In this document: piece by piece, positions 27,217-35,963 of the stretch
Numbering within the stretch: the stretch's first letter is position 1
How the letters are laid out: every line of letters begins with the position of its first letter
Assembly (NCBI GenBank): GCA_965200355.1
Contig: OZ241351.1
Span: 682,001-746,000 of the forward strand
Origin: Bin18 sp965200355
GTDB lineage: Bacteria > Desulfobacterota > Binatia > Bin18
Length of the DNA: 64,000 nt
Direction of reading: 5' to 3'
The notes under the pieces: model-generated
Database searches by the model: none
What the model was told of the DNA's origin: nothing
What the model saw: only the letters and a program-made list of their open reading frames with translations
Program-made: the position numbers and the translations under genes

Positions 27217-28134
27217 TCATGCGCACAGCGGAAGCAGCGGGGCGAAGTCCGCGCGGGTCGCGATGTGTTCGGGACGCGGCTCGAGACCGCAAAAGGGCTC
27301 CTCCAGGATGTTGGCAACGCTGTTATAGACAATGAAGACATTGCGCCGGGGATAGGGGGAGATATTCGAGTTTGAGCCGTGCAGCGTGTTGCAGTCGAAG
27401 AACACCGCCGAGCCGGCCGGCCCGACGGGAGCGGCAATACCGCCCTGGTCGGCCAGCTGCTTGAGGAAATGCGGGTCGGGTACGCCGTACTCCTGCTTGC
27501 GGAGCGACTGCTTGTAGTGGTTCTCGGGCGTCCGGCCGGCGCAGACAACATAGCTGGTGTGTGAGCCGGAGATCAGCATCAAGGGTCCGTTGAAGGTGAA
27601 GTTGGCCGTGAGGGCGACCGACACGCTGAGCGCGCGCATACGCGGCATGCCGTCCTCGACATGCCAGGTCTCGAAATCGGAGTGCCAATAGAACTCTTTG
27701 CCCGTCAAACCCGGCTTCAGATTGGCGCGGGACTGGTGGATATAGACCTCGCTGCCGAGCAATTGACGCGCCACATCCAGGACGCGCGGGTCGCGGGCGA
27801 GCCGCGCGAATGCACGGCTCAATTTGTGGACCCGAAAGATCGAGCGCACGGCCTGGTCTCCGGGCTCGATAACGGTTTCATCCCGATCCCGAATATCGTC
27901 TGAGCGCACCAGTTGCTCCAACTCGCGGTTCAGCGTGGCGATTTCAGCCGGCTGGAACAGGTGCTCCACAACCAGATAGCCCTGCTGCGCGTAGGACTCG
28001 ACCTCAGACGCGGACAGTCGCTGCGTCACCGAATCGCTGGGGTAGACGACCGGGTCGAGGCGCTCGGTCAGCCGCGGCTGACAGGTTATCCGAGACGGAT
28101 ACAGGTCTGCGCGGCCGGAGCTCGTCGGTGCCAT
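27217..28134 (-). CDS. ectD: Ectoine hydroxylase EctD
   Basis: EctD is a non-heme Fe(II)/2-oxoglutarate dioxygenase that converts ectoine to 5-hydroxyectoine. The 305-aa protein has the iron-binding facial triad (H-x-D in FYWHSDFETWHVEDGMPRMR and the distal His in DCNTLHGSNSNISPYPRRN) and the PhyH-type N-terminus (QQGYLVVEHLF). The conserved signature around HSDFETWH matches EctD. Its ATG overlaps the ectC stop by one base (TGATG), so it is the fourth gene of an ectABCD operon. Confidence 0.95.
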   Translation of the reverse strand: MAPTSSGRADLYPSRITCQPRLTERLDPVVYPSDSVTQRLSASEVESYAQQGYLVVEHLFQPAEIATLNRELEQLVRSDDIRDRDETVIEPGDQAVRSIFRVHKLSRAFARLARDPRVLDVARQLLGSEVYIHQSRANLKPGLTGKEFYWHSDFETWHVEDGMPRMRALSVSVALTANFTFNGPLMLISGSHTSYVVCAGRTPENHYKQSLRKQEYGVPDPHFLKQLADQGGIAAPVGPAGSAVFFDCNTLHGSNSNISPYPRRNVFIVYNSVANILEEPFCGLEPRPEHIATRADFAPLLPLCA

Positions 28135-28532
28135 CAGTCGGCCACCTCCTCGGCTTCGAGCGGGTAGACGCCGTCGGCGTCATGTACCTCTTTGCCGATC
28201 AGCGGCGGGTTGAAGACGCACACCATCCGCATCCTGGTTCTGGCCCGCAGAATATGCCGATCATGCTGGTCAAGAGCGTACAAGCTGCCTGGTGTGATCG
28301 GATGCACACGTCCGTTATCCACTTCCTCAACCTCGCCCTCGCCCTCAATGCACAGCACCGCTTCGAGATGATGCCGATACCACATCCGGGTCGTGGTCCC
28401 GGCATAAATCGTGGTGACGTGCATGGAAAAACCCATGCCGTCGGCCTTCAGCAGCAACCGCACGCTGTCCCAGTTCTCAGCCACGACCCGCCGCCCGGAC
28501 CGTTCCGCGGCCTCAAGTTCGCGCACAATCAT
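28134..28532 (-). CDS. ectC: L-ectoine synthase EctC
   Basis: EctC is a cupin enzyme that cyclises N-gamma-acetyl-diaminobutyrate to ectoine. The protein of 132 aa begins MIVRELEAAE and shows GMGFSMHVTTIYAGTTTRMWYRHHLEAV with the metal-binding residues, and GEGEVEE in the cupin core, matching the family and its usual length (about 130 aa). A longer open frame starts at 28658, but the family start at 28532, which overlaps the ectB stop (ATGA), is clearly right. Confidence 0.95.
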   Translation of the reverse strand: MIVRELEAAERSGRRVVAENWDSVRLLLKADGMGFSMHVTTIYAGTTTRMWYRHHLEAVLCIEGEGEVEEVDNGRVHPITPGSLYALDQHDRHILRARTRMRMVCVFNPPLIGKEVHDADGVYPLEAEEVAD

Positions 28533-29818
28533 TGGAGTGCCTCCAGAGGGCTGGCGCCGTTGGCAGACGGGCGGCTGAGTGAGCCCCTGACGCTTTCCGC
28601 CAAAATGCTCAGCCCCTGCTTGATCTGTTGGTCGGAGGTCGTGAGCGGGCTGAGGCATTTGATCACTTCGCCGTCGGCGCCTGAGGTCTCAATCACCAGG
28701 CCGTTTTCAAACGCCTGGCGGGTGATGGCGGAGGCGATGCGGCCGCTGCCGCAGTCCAGACCCTGGACCATGCCCCTGCCCCGAACGGCGAGCCGGTTAT
28801 CCACCTCTTCCCTGATGTGCTCCAACTCGGAGCGGACGAGCCGGCCCTTGCGATGGACCTCCAGGCTGAAGCCAGCGTCGCGCCAGTACTCGTCCAGGGC
28901 TGCCTTGGCGGTGACAAAGGCCAGATTATGGCCGCGGAAAGTTCCGTTGTGCTCACCTGGCTTCCACTGGTCGAGTGCGGGTCTCATCAGCAGCAGTGAC
29001 AGCGGCAGACCATAGCCACTGAGTGATTTTGAAAGGGTGACGATATCCGGTGCGATGCCGGCCTCCTCAAAGCTGAAGAAGGTGCCGGTGCGCCCGCAGC
29101 CCATTTGAATATCATCGACGATCAGCAGGACGTCGTGCTGGCGGCAGACGGCCTCGACGCGCCGCAGCCAGTCGAACGTGGCGACGTTGATCCCGCCCTC
29201 GCCCTGGACCGTCTCAACGATGACCGCCGCCGGATGGTCCACACCGCTGCTGCCGTCCCGCAGCACCTGGGCCAGATAGCTGGCGGTATCGGTCCCGGCG
29301 CCCAGATAGCCGTCGTAGGGCAGGAAGGACGTCCCGCTGGGGGGCAGGCCCAAACCGTCGCGGTAGTGTGAGTTGGCGGTGGCCGCCACAGCGCCGGCCG
29401 TCACGCCGTGAAAGCCATTGGTGAAGGCCACGATATTATAGCGACCGGTGGCCTTGCGGGCGATTTTCAGTGCGGCCTCGACGGCGTTCGTGCCTGTCGG
29501 GCCAGTGAATTGTACCTTATAGTCCAAACCGCGCGGGTCCAGGACGACTTCCTTGAAGGTCCGCAGGAAGTCAGCCTTGGCGGTCGTCGCCATGTCGAGG
29601 CCATGAACGATGCCGTCGGACTCCACATAGTCGAGCAACACTTGCTTGAGAACCGGGTTGTTGTGCCCGTAGTTCAGGGTGCCGGCCCCGCTCAGAAAGT
29701 CAATGTATTCCCTGCCTTGCTCGTCAACCAGGGTTGACCAGCGGGCTTCCGAAAAGACGGTCGGAAACGACCGGGAATAGCTGCGTACCTCTGATTCTAA
29801 CCGCTCGAATATACTCAC
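28529..29818 (-). CDS. ectB: Diaminobutyrate-2-oxoglutarate transaminase EctB
   Basis: EctB makes L-2,4-diaminobutyrate from aspartate semialdehyde with glutamate as amino donor, the first committed step of ectoine synthesis. It is a 429-aa class III PLP aminotransferase with the N-terminus FERLESEVRSYSRSFP typical of EctB, the cofactor Asp segment LLIVDDIQMGCGRTG and the PLP-lysine motif TLSKSLSGYGLPL. Start and stop overlap ectA and ectC by four bases each (ATGA), showing tight coupling. Confidence 0.96.
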   Translation of the reverse strand: MSIFERLESEVRSYSRSFPTVFSEARWSTLVDEQGREYIDFLSGAGTLNYGHNNPVLKQVLLDYVESDGIVHGLDMATTAKADFLRTFKEVVLDPRGLDYKVQFTGPTGTNAVEAALKIARKATGRYNIVAFTNGFHGVTAGAVAATANSHYRDGLGLPPSGTSFLPYDGYLGAGTDTASYLAQVLRDGSSGVDHPAAVIVETVQGEGGINVATFDWLRRVEAVCRQHDVLLIVDDIQMGCGRTGTFFSFEEAGIAPDIVTLSKSLSGYGLPLSLLLMRPALDQWKPGEHNGTFRGHNLAFVTAKAALDEYWRDAGFSLEVHRKGRLVRSELEHIREEVDNRLAVRGRGMVQGLDCGSGRIASAITRQAFENGLVIETSGADGEVIKCLSPLTTSDQQIKQGLSILAESVRGSLSRPSANGASPLEALQ

Positions 29819-30327
29819 ACTGCCTCCTTGTCGTGAATCGGGCCGATACGGAGCAGGTGCTCCTCCTCGTGCGTTTCCTCACCGAAGTCCTCGGCGCGAA
29901 AAATCGGCTGCCGGGTGCAACGCGCCCCCCGCTCACGGGCCAGCGAATGGAACATGGCCCACGATGCCGCGTTGGACGGGGTGACCGTCGTGTCCAGGTG
30001 TTCCACCTGGACACAGGCCGGCTGGCTCAGCACCGCTTGCAACAACCCCTTGCCTACCCCCAGGCCGCGCGCCGCGGGACTGACCGCCACCTGCCAGATG
30101 AACAGGACGCGGGGGTCGGCCGGCTTGAGATAGCCCGACACGAAGCCCACTATCTCCCCGTCCCGCTCCGCGACCGCGCAGGTCGCGGCGAAATCCGTAC
30201 ACAGCAGCAGGTAGGAGTAGGGCGAGTTCAGGTCCAGCGGTTCGCAGCGTTTCACCAGCGCATGGACCGCCGGACCGTCGGATAACCGCGGCCGGCGATA
30301 GTGCACGGCGCCCGGTTGCGGTTTCAT
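29815..30327 (-). CDS. ectA: Diaminobutyrate acetyltransferase EctA
   Basis: EctA is a GNAT acetyltransferase that makes N-gamma-acetyl-2,4-diaminobutyrate from acetyl-CoA. The 170-aa protein shows the EctA signature LDLNSPYSYLLLCTDFA near residue 30, the CoA-binding VSPAARGLGVGKGLLQ and the TVTPSNAASWAMFHSLAR motif. The ATG at 30327 is preferred over a GTG at 30348, because that GTG lies inside a repeated operator-like motif. It is the first gene of the leftward ectABCD operon; no aspartokinase gene is attached, unlike some ect clusters. Confidence 0.93.
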   Translation of the reverse strand: MKPQPGAVHYRRPRLSDGPAVHALVKRCEPLDLNSPYSYLLLCTDFAATCAVAERDGEIVGFVSGYLKPADPRVLFIWQVAVSPAARGLGVGKGLLQAVLSQPACVQVEHLDTTVTPSNAASWAMFHSLARERGARCTRQPIFRAEDFGEETHEEEHLLRIGPIHDKEAV

Positions 30328-30340
30328 GTTGTTCGTGATC

Positions 30341-30630
30341 TTTCTCACAATATGTTATATAAACCCGACTCCCCGAGGGGTGTCGCACTGGAACGGCGGC
30401 GGCTATGCAACTGCGATTCTTCACGGGTTTCTAACACAGTCCCGGTGGTATTACAAGTCTTTCATCACACAACGTTATATTACAATCCGTTCTCCGGCGT
30501 TGAGAGGCTGACGGCCCGGACGACCGCGGACCTGCCGAGAGCGGGTCGGCGACCGGCCCCGGCCGTCTGACAACGGTGGGGCTGGGGAGGGTCAAACCGC
30601 GGCCGACCGACAATAACATATTGTGAGAAA
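30341..30630. repeat. Three operator-like repeats between ectA and the divergent acyl-CoA dehydrogenase
   Basis: An 18-bp perfect inverted repeat lies at 30341-30358 (TTTCTCACAATATGTTAT) and 30613-30630 (its reverse complement). A third, imperfect copy (TTTC-TCACA-...-GTTATAT) is at 30460-30480 in the same orientation as the first. The copies have a near-palindromic core (ACAAT/ATGTT). They lie in the 532-bp gap 30328-30859 between divergent genes, one right at the ectA start, so they probably bind a repressor or activator of the ectoine operon, as MarR-type EctR/CosR does elsewhere; that identity is not proven. The rest of the gap has no gene. A regulator gene is not present in the window. 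Confidence 0.55.
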
Positions 30631-30859
30631 AAATATCGGGAGCCGGGGAAGGGTCGCCGGGCCCTGACGGGCTGGCCACTTGGATTTGCCCTGGAGCGGC
30701 TGGACGACCGGGACCCAGCGACACGTGCCGTGAGTTGAGTGGGCAGTCATGCAAGAACGGCTGATGATCTGAAATTTGACCTTTGTCCGGGTTGTCTGAT
30801 ATGGACTTGACGCTTGCCCAGTGAGGACAATTTCACTTGTATAGAGGAAGGTTATCAAT

Positions 30860-32089
30860 ATGCCAACAAATTTAACGGAACGTCAGCAACGTCTGATTGA
30901 TATGGCCGCCACCCATGCGGACGATTTCAAATCACGGGTGGCTCAGCACGACGCGGACAGCAGTTTTCCGCATGAAAACGTGGCCGCCATGAAGGCGTCG
31001 GGCTATACCGCGCTCATCGTGCCGGAAGAGCTAGGCGGTGCTGGAGCCACGCCGTTGGATATTGCCCTGGCCCAGGAACGTCTGGCCTACGGCGACCTGC
31101 CTATGGCCATTGCGGTCAATATGCACCATATTGTGGTTGCCATCTTGGCCGACTTGTGGCGGCTGCATCAACAAGGCAAGGGCCCCTACCTGGACGCGAT
31201 TGAACCCATGCTCAGGGCGACCGTGACCGACGGCCTGATTTTCGGCGGGCCGGTCAGCGACCCCAGAATGAATAGCTCGGTCGGCTTTGCCGGTATTAAC
31301 GATACCACCCGCCGGGCGACCAAGGTGGACGGCGGCTATCGGCTGAACGGCAAAAGCGGCTTCGGCACCATGTCCGCGGGGGCCGACTATCTGCTGACGA
31401 CGGCGCGCTATGAAGACCCGGAGCAGGGTCCGCAATGCCTGCTGTGCTTCTTTCCGACCGCGTCTGAGGGCGTCGAGATTCAGACCAACTGGGATACGAT
31501 GAGCATCCGTTCCTCGCAGAGCAATGATATCGTCTGGAATAATGTGTTTATCTCCGACGAGGCCGCGGTCTTACGGCCGGCCCAAAGTTGGGATGCCATC
31601 GCCGATATTACGGCCTCGTGGTGGGTGGCCTCTGCTCCGGCGTGTTACATCGGTCTGGCCCAGGCCGCCCGCGATTACGCGCTGGACTGGGTTGGCGGAC
31701 GGAAACAAGAACCGTTTGACCAGCCCATGACCCATTATCCGAGCAATCAACTCCTGGCCGCGGACATGGAAATCGGTCTGCGCTCGGCACGGGCCATGCT
31801 GCATCAGGCCGTTGCCGCTCACGATGATGTCAACGTGCGCACCCAGGAAGACATCGTGAATCTGATTTCCTGTTTCCAGTTTGTGATGGAATCCTGCGTT
31901 CAGGTGGTTGATAAAGCCATGCGCATGGTCGGTGGCGCGGCCTTGTTCAAGAAAAACCCCATGGAGCAGATGTACCGCGACGTGCGGGCCGCGGTCATCC
32001 ATCAGCCCTTTGCCGGCATGGAGGGCAAGGCCCTGCTCGGCCGGCGGACCTTCGGCCTGCCCGTGTATACCAGCCCGCGCTTTGTGTAA
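30860..32089 (+). CDS. Acyl-CoA dehydrogenase family flavoprotein
   Basis: A 409-aa protein with the acyl-CoA dehydrogenase fold: N-terminal helices (ENVAAMKASGYTALIVPEELGGAG), the middle beta domain (GGYRLNGKSGFGTMSAGADYLL) and a C-terminal helical domain ending VGGAALFKKNPMEQMYRDVRAA. The loop GGAALFKKNPMEQMYRD resembles flavin-dependent monooxygenases of this fold (DszC/HsaA-like) as well as dehydrogenases; the catalytic Glu of true acyl-CoA dehydrogenases is not obvious. Start ATG with GAGGAAGG upstream. It heads a rightward run with a Baeyer-Villiger monooxygenase and a Rieske oxygenase, so an oxidative catabolic role is likely. Confidence 0.82.
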   Translation: MPTNLTERQQRLIDMAATHADDFKSRVAQHDADSSFPHENVAAMKASGYTALIVPEELGGAGATPLDIALAQERLAYGDLPMAIAVNMHHIVVAILADLWRLHQQGKGPYLDAIEPMLRATVTDGLIFGGPVSDPRMNSSVGFAGINDTTRRATKVDGGYRLNGKSGFGTMSAGADYLLTTARYEDPEQGPQCLLCFFPTASEGVEIQTNWDTMSIRSSQSNDIVWNNVFISDEAAVLRPAQSWDAIADITASWWVASAPACYIGLAQAARDYALDWVGGRKQEPFDQPMTHYPSNQLLAADMEIGLRSARAMLHQAVAAHDDVNVRTQEDIVNLISCFQFVMESCVQVVDKAMRMVGGAALFKKNPMEQMYRDVRAAVIHQPFAGMEGKALLGRRTFGLPVYTSPRFV

Positions 32090-32170
32090 TTGTCACCCCG
32101 CATTGCCCGGTACCAACAAGAATTCTGCCGGCTCTGCCCTCCCACGTGGCGTACAAGGAAGGAAAGACAC

Positions 32171-33652
32171 ATGACCGAACCCACCCTCAATCCGAGCATT
32201 CAAGACCCGCGCATCGTCATTATCGGCGCGGGCATGGCCGGCATCTTGTCCGCCATCAAGCTGCGTGAGGCCGGCTATGACCACTTCATCATCTACGAAA
32301 AGTCCAATTCTATAGGCGGCACATGGCGGGCGAACACCTATCCGGGATTGGCCTGCGACGTGCCGGCGCATTCGTATACCTACTCGTTTGCGCCCAACCC
32401 GGACTGGAGCCAGGTGTTTGCTCCGGGCCCTGAGATTCGGACCTATTTCGAGAACGTGGCTCAGAAGTACGCCGTTATAGACCGGGTGCGCTTTGAGGAA
32501 GAGATTACAGCCTGCGAATTCATTGACGGCCGCTGGCAGATTCGGACCAATACGGGACGCCAAGACCAAGCGGATATCATCATTGCCGCCACCGGCGTGC
32601 TGCACCATCCCAACCGGGCGGCTCTCCCCGGTCTCGATACCTTTGAAGGCGCGCACTTCCACAGCGCTGAGTGGGACCATAGTGTCCCGCTCGACGGCGC
32701 GCGGGTCGGTGTGGTCGGCACCGGCTCGACCGCCATCCAGATTACCACCGCCCTGGTTGAGCGGGTGGCCACATACAAACTTTTTCAGCGGACCGCGCAA
32801 TGGGTCTTCAAAATGGAGAACAACGCCTACGCCGCCGCGGAGCGAGCCGCGTTTGCCAACGACCTACAGAAAATCTACGCGCTCCGCGAAGAACAGAAGG
32901 CGTTTTTTGACAATTTCAGTCAAGCGGTTATCGATGCTGATTCCCCCGAGATGAAGGAGATTGAAGCCGCCTGCCTGGCCAATCTTGAAGAGACGGTAAA
33001 AGACCCGGAACTCCGTGAGCAACTCCGGCCACAGTATCGAGCGGCCTGTAAGCGTCTCATTCTGTCGCCCAATTTCTATGAGTGCATTCAGCACCCGAAC
33101 GCCGAACTTGTGGTCTCCGGCATTGAAACCGTCGAGCCCAAAGGTGTCCGGACCAAGGACGGCAAACTGCACGAGTTGGATGTTCTGGTGCTGGCGACCG
33201 GCTTTCGGGCCGACCGTTTTATCCGCCCAACCCTGGTGCGTGGCCGGGGCGGTGTTGATCTTGACGACGTATGGGCGGACCATCCGGTTGCCTATCTCTC
33301 GATTTCCATTCCAGAGTTTCCGAATTTCTTTATGCTGAACGGCCCCAACGGTCCGGTTGGCAACTTTTCCTTGATTCGTATTGCCGAACTGCAACTCGGC
33401 TACATCCTGCAACTCATGGAAAAAATACGAACGGGGGAGTGCCGGGAAATCAGCGCTAGTCGCCCGGCCACGGACGACTATGAGCAGGCGCGCGCGCAGG
33501 CCGCCAAGAAATCGATTTGGGCGACAGGCTGCAATAGCTGGTATCTGGACAAGCGCGGGGTGCCGGCAAGCTGGCCCTGGTCTCAGGCCCATTTCGACGC
33601 AGAAATGGCCGCCCCCAGACTCGCCGCGTATGACGTTGTCCCGCTTGAATAG
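32171..33652 (+). CDS. Flavin monooxygenase, Baeyer-Villiger type
   Basis: A 493-aa NADPH- and FAD-dependent monooxygenase: FAD motif IIGAGMAGILSA near residue 18, GGTWRANTYPGLACDVPAH, the Baeyer-Villiger fingerprint F-x-G-x-x-x-H-x-x-x-W-D (FEGAHFHSAEWD) and the NADPH motif GVVGTGSTAIQ. Such enzymes insert oxygen next to a ketone, giving an ester or lactone. The ATG at 32171 with an AAGGAAGG site is chosen; an open frame starts 27 codons earlier. The neighbours (acyl-CoA dehydrogenase-like protein, Rieske oxygenase, P450) suggest stepwise oxidation of a ring or ketone compound. Confidence 0.9.
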   Translation: MTEPTLNPSIQDPRIVIIGAGMAGILSAIKLREAGYDHFIIYEKSNSIGGTWRANTYPGLACDVPAHSYTYSFAPNPDWSQVFAPGPEIRTYFENVAQKYAVIDRVRFEEEITACEFIDGRWQIRTNTGRQDQADIIIAATGVLHHPNRAALPGLDTFEGAHFHSAEWDHSVPLDGARVGVVGTGSTAIQITTALVERVATYKLFQRTAQWVFKMENNAYAAAERAAFANDLQKIYALREEQKAFFDNFSQAVIDADSPEMKEIEAACLANLEETVKDPELREQLRPQYRAACKRLILSPNFYECIQHPNAELVVSGIETVEPKGVRTKDGKLHELDVLVLATGFRADRFIRPTLVRGRGGVDLDDVWADHPVAYLSISIPEFPNFFMLNGPNGPVGNFSLIRIAELQLGYILQLMEKIRTGECREISASRPATDDYEQARAQAAKKSIWATGCNSWYLDKRGVPASWPWSQAHFDAEMAAPRLAAYDVVPLE

Positions 33653-33693
33653 GCCCTCGCCGAAGTCGAAAAGGACCGCTGGTGTCCTATCCG

Positions 33694-33894
33694 TTATAAG
33701 GCTACACGGATGATGAGCGGAGTTGCCTTGCTCACAAAGCCTGGCAGTGGCTCAGAGCGGAACCAAGCGAGTGCACTTACTCTGTCGCTGATTTGGGCTT
33801 CAACCCGATCAAGGATTTCCGTCATCCCTCGCAGCCGGGTTTGCGTCTCGGTCTCCTGAATCCGAGACGCCTGAAAAAATGCCTTATTGAGGGA
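33694..33894 (-). pseudogene. Remnant of a DUF2384 / MbcA-ParS-type antitoxin domain protein
   Basis: On the minus strand the stretch reading LNKAFFQASRIQETETQTRL, then MTEILDRVEA and ALAWFRSEPLPGF, looks like the C-terminal half of small DUF2384 (Xre/MbcA/ParS) proteins, where a W(F/Y)RSEPLPGF block is followed by a GxTAxDLVxxG tail. Here that tail is missing, and the frame stops soon after, so the gene seems decayed. It lies in the 388-bp gap 33653-34040, which otherwise holds only the ribosome-binding site of the next gene. The call rests on motif memory alone. Confidence 0.35.
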
Positions 33895-34040
33895 TCCCCA
33901 AGAAGAAAAGTATAAAGAGAGACGGGCTGAAGAACCGATGCCAGTCGGGGACACATGCTTGACAGTCCGTCCGAACCGGGCCACAACGTTTGATAGAGAA
34001 ACGTGACCGGAAACGTCACGTTTCGGGAGGAGTTGCCGTG

Positions 34041-35470
34041 ATGAGCATTCAGACTGTTGGCTCAGTTGCATCCGGCACCGGTCCGAACGACCGGCAACCG
34101 CGGGGAGACCTTGAGCGGGGCGCGCGCGGCTATATCAGAGACCAGCCCGAACAGGGCGTGTTTACGGTGGACCGAGATGTGTTCCGGGACCCGCGCATCT
34201 TTGATCTGGAGATGCAGCACATTTTCGAGGGCAGTTGGCTCTACTTGGCACATGAGAGCCAGCTTGCCCGGCCCCATGATTTCTTCACGACTCGCATGGG
34301 CCGCCAGCCGGTCCTCCTCATGCGCGACAAGGCCGGTAAGCTCGGCGCATTCATCAACGCCTGTCCACACCGAGGAGCCACCGTCTGCCAGATCAAACGC
34401 GGCAACCAACGGGTGCTGTGACCTGTCCGTATCACGGCTGGTCGTTCAATACCGCCGGCGCGTTAATCAGCATCAAGGACTATGCCAACGGTGCCTATCC
34501 AGCCGCGTTCGAGGAGCAGCCGCACGGCCTCGCGCCCATCGCCCGGCTGGCCAATTACAAAGGCTTTCTGTTCGGCTCGCTCAACGCCGCCGTCCCCGCC
34601 CTCGAAGACCATCTCGGTCCAGCCTTGCCGCTGATCGACATGCTGGCCGACCAGGCCCCGGACGGCTGGGAGGTGGTCGCTGGCAGCGCGGATTACACCT
34701 ATCACGGCAACTGGAAGCTCCAGGTGGAAAACGGTGTGGACGGCTATCATTTCGATGTGGTTCATCGGACCTTCGTGGGTGTTGTTCAGCGCCGGGCGCG
34801 TTCGGACGCGGACGAAGTGCAATCCCTGGACGCCGAACGCCTGGACACGCCGACCAACGCCACCGGCTGTTACGACCTGGGCAACGGCCATACCCTGCTG
34901 TGGACCGACTACCCCAACCCACAGGTCCGGCCTTCTTATGCTCAGCGGGCGGCCCTGTGCGCCCAATATGGCGAAGCCCAGGCACGCTGGATGGTTGAGC
35001 GGCTGCGTAACTTGCTGCTCTACCCCAATGTGTTTCTGATGGATCAGATCTCAGCCCAGATTCGGGTTGTGATTCCGCTGGCGGTCGATAAGACCCTGGT
35101 CTCGACCTATTGCCTGGCACCGGTGGGCGAGGCTCCCGAGACGCGGGCGCACCGGCTGCGCCAGTACGAAGATTTTTTCAACGCCAGCGGAGTCGGTACT
35201 CCAGATGACCTGGCCGCCTTCGAGGCCTGTCAGCGCGGCTTTCACGGCCACCAGGTGCGTTGGCAGCAGGGCTATGTGCGCGGGACCAGCCGGGCCGTGT
35301 CGGGCGCCGATGCTGAAGCCCGTTCGGTCGGCCTGCAACCGGCTGCCAGCAGCAGTAATTTTCAGGATGAGATTATCTTTCAGGGCCAGTACCGGCGCTG
35401 GCTGGCCCTCATGAGCCAGGGAGCCGCACGGGGAAACGGCCATGACGACCGACCGGCTGGCGGACTGTAG
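34041..35470 (+). pseudogene. Rieske ring-hydroxylating oxygenase alpha subunit, frameshifted
   Basis: Large subunit of an aromatic-ring dioxygenase. The first part (from the ATG at 34041, with GGGAGGAG upstream) contains the first Rieske ligand pair in ACPHRGATVC; the second pair, TCPYHGW, appears in another frame. The break is at 34416-34420 (CTGTGACC where CTGACC would fit), an extra TG or equivalent. The rest carries the catalytic domain with ENGVDGYHFDVVH, which holds mononuclear iron ligands. With the frame restored it is about 475 aa. The beta subunit follows with overlap. Either the gene is dead, as the Rieske centre is split, or the consensus has an error. Confidence 0.85.
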
Positions 35471-35938
35471 CCAGGTGTTGTTTGACGAAGCGGCCTGTCT
35501 GGACCAGCACCGCTGGACGGACTGGCTGGCCCTGTATGCCGACGAGGCGGAATACTGGGTGCCGGCCTGGACTGATGACGGCCGACCCACGAATGACCCG
35601 CAGACCGAGCTGTCGCTGATCTACTACAACAGCAAGGCCGGCCTGGAAGACCGGGTCTGGCGGATCGAGTCGGGCCTGTCACCGGCCTCCCAGCCCCTGG
35701 ATCGAACCTGTCATTTGATTACCAATGTCCGTCTCACGAACGAGGATGTTGCCCGACCGGCTGTGGCGGCCCGCTGGCAGGTGAATGCTTACAAGCCTGG
35801 AAAGCAGCAGTCGTTTTTCTATTACGGCTTTTATGAGTATGTGCTCCGGCGGACGCCGGAGGGCTATCGGATCGCCAAAAAAAGATCACCCTCCTCAACG
35901 ATATCGTTGCGGGGGTGTTGGATATCTACCATATATAA
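35442..35938 (+). pseudogene. Rieske ring-hydroxylating oxygenase beta subunit, frameshifted at poly-A
   Basis: Small subunit of the dioxygenase, an NTF2-like fold (about 165 aa): LYADEAEYWVPAWTDD near the N-terminus and GFYEYVLRRTPEGYRIAKK near the end. At the run of seven A (35877-35883) one base is missing; with eight, the frame gives KKKITLLNDIVAGVLDIYHI and a stop at 35938, the usual end of the family. As given, the frame instead runs on into the P450 gene and creates an apparent 572-aa fusion, which I reject. The start overlaps the alpha subunit by 29 bp. Confidence 0.85.
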
Positions 35939-35963
35939 ACAAACCCACGGACGAGAGAGATGT

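Noticed and set aside
34416..34420. UGA in the Rieske alpha subunit as a second selenocysteine codon
   Set aside because: Reading through the UGA does not restore the frame; the Rieske motif continues in a different frame, so it is an indel.
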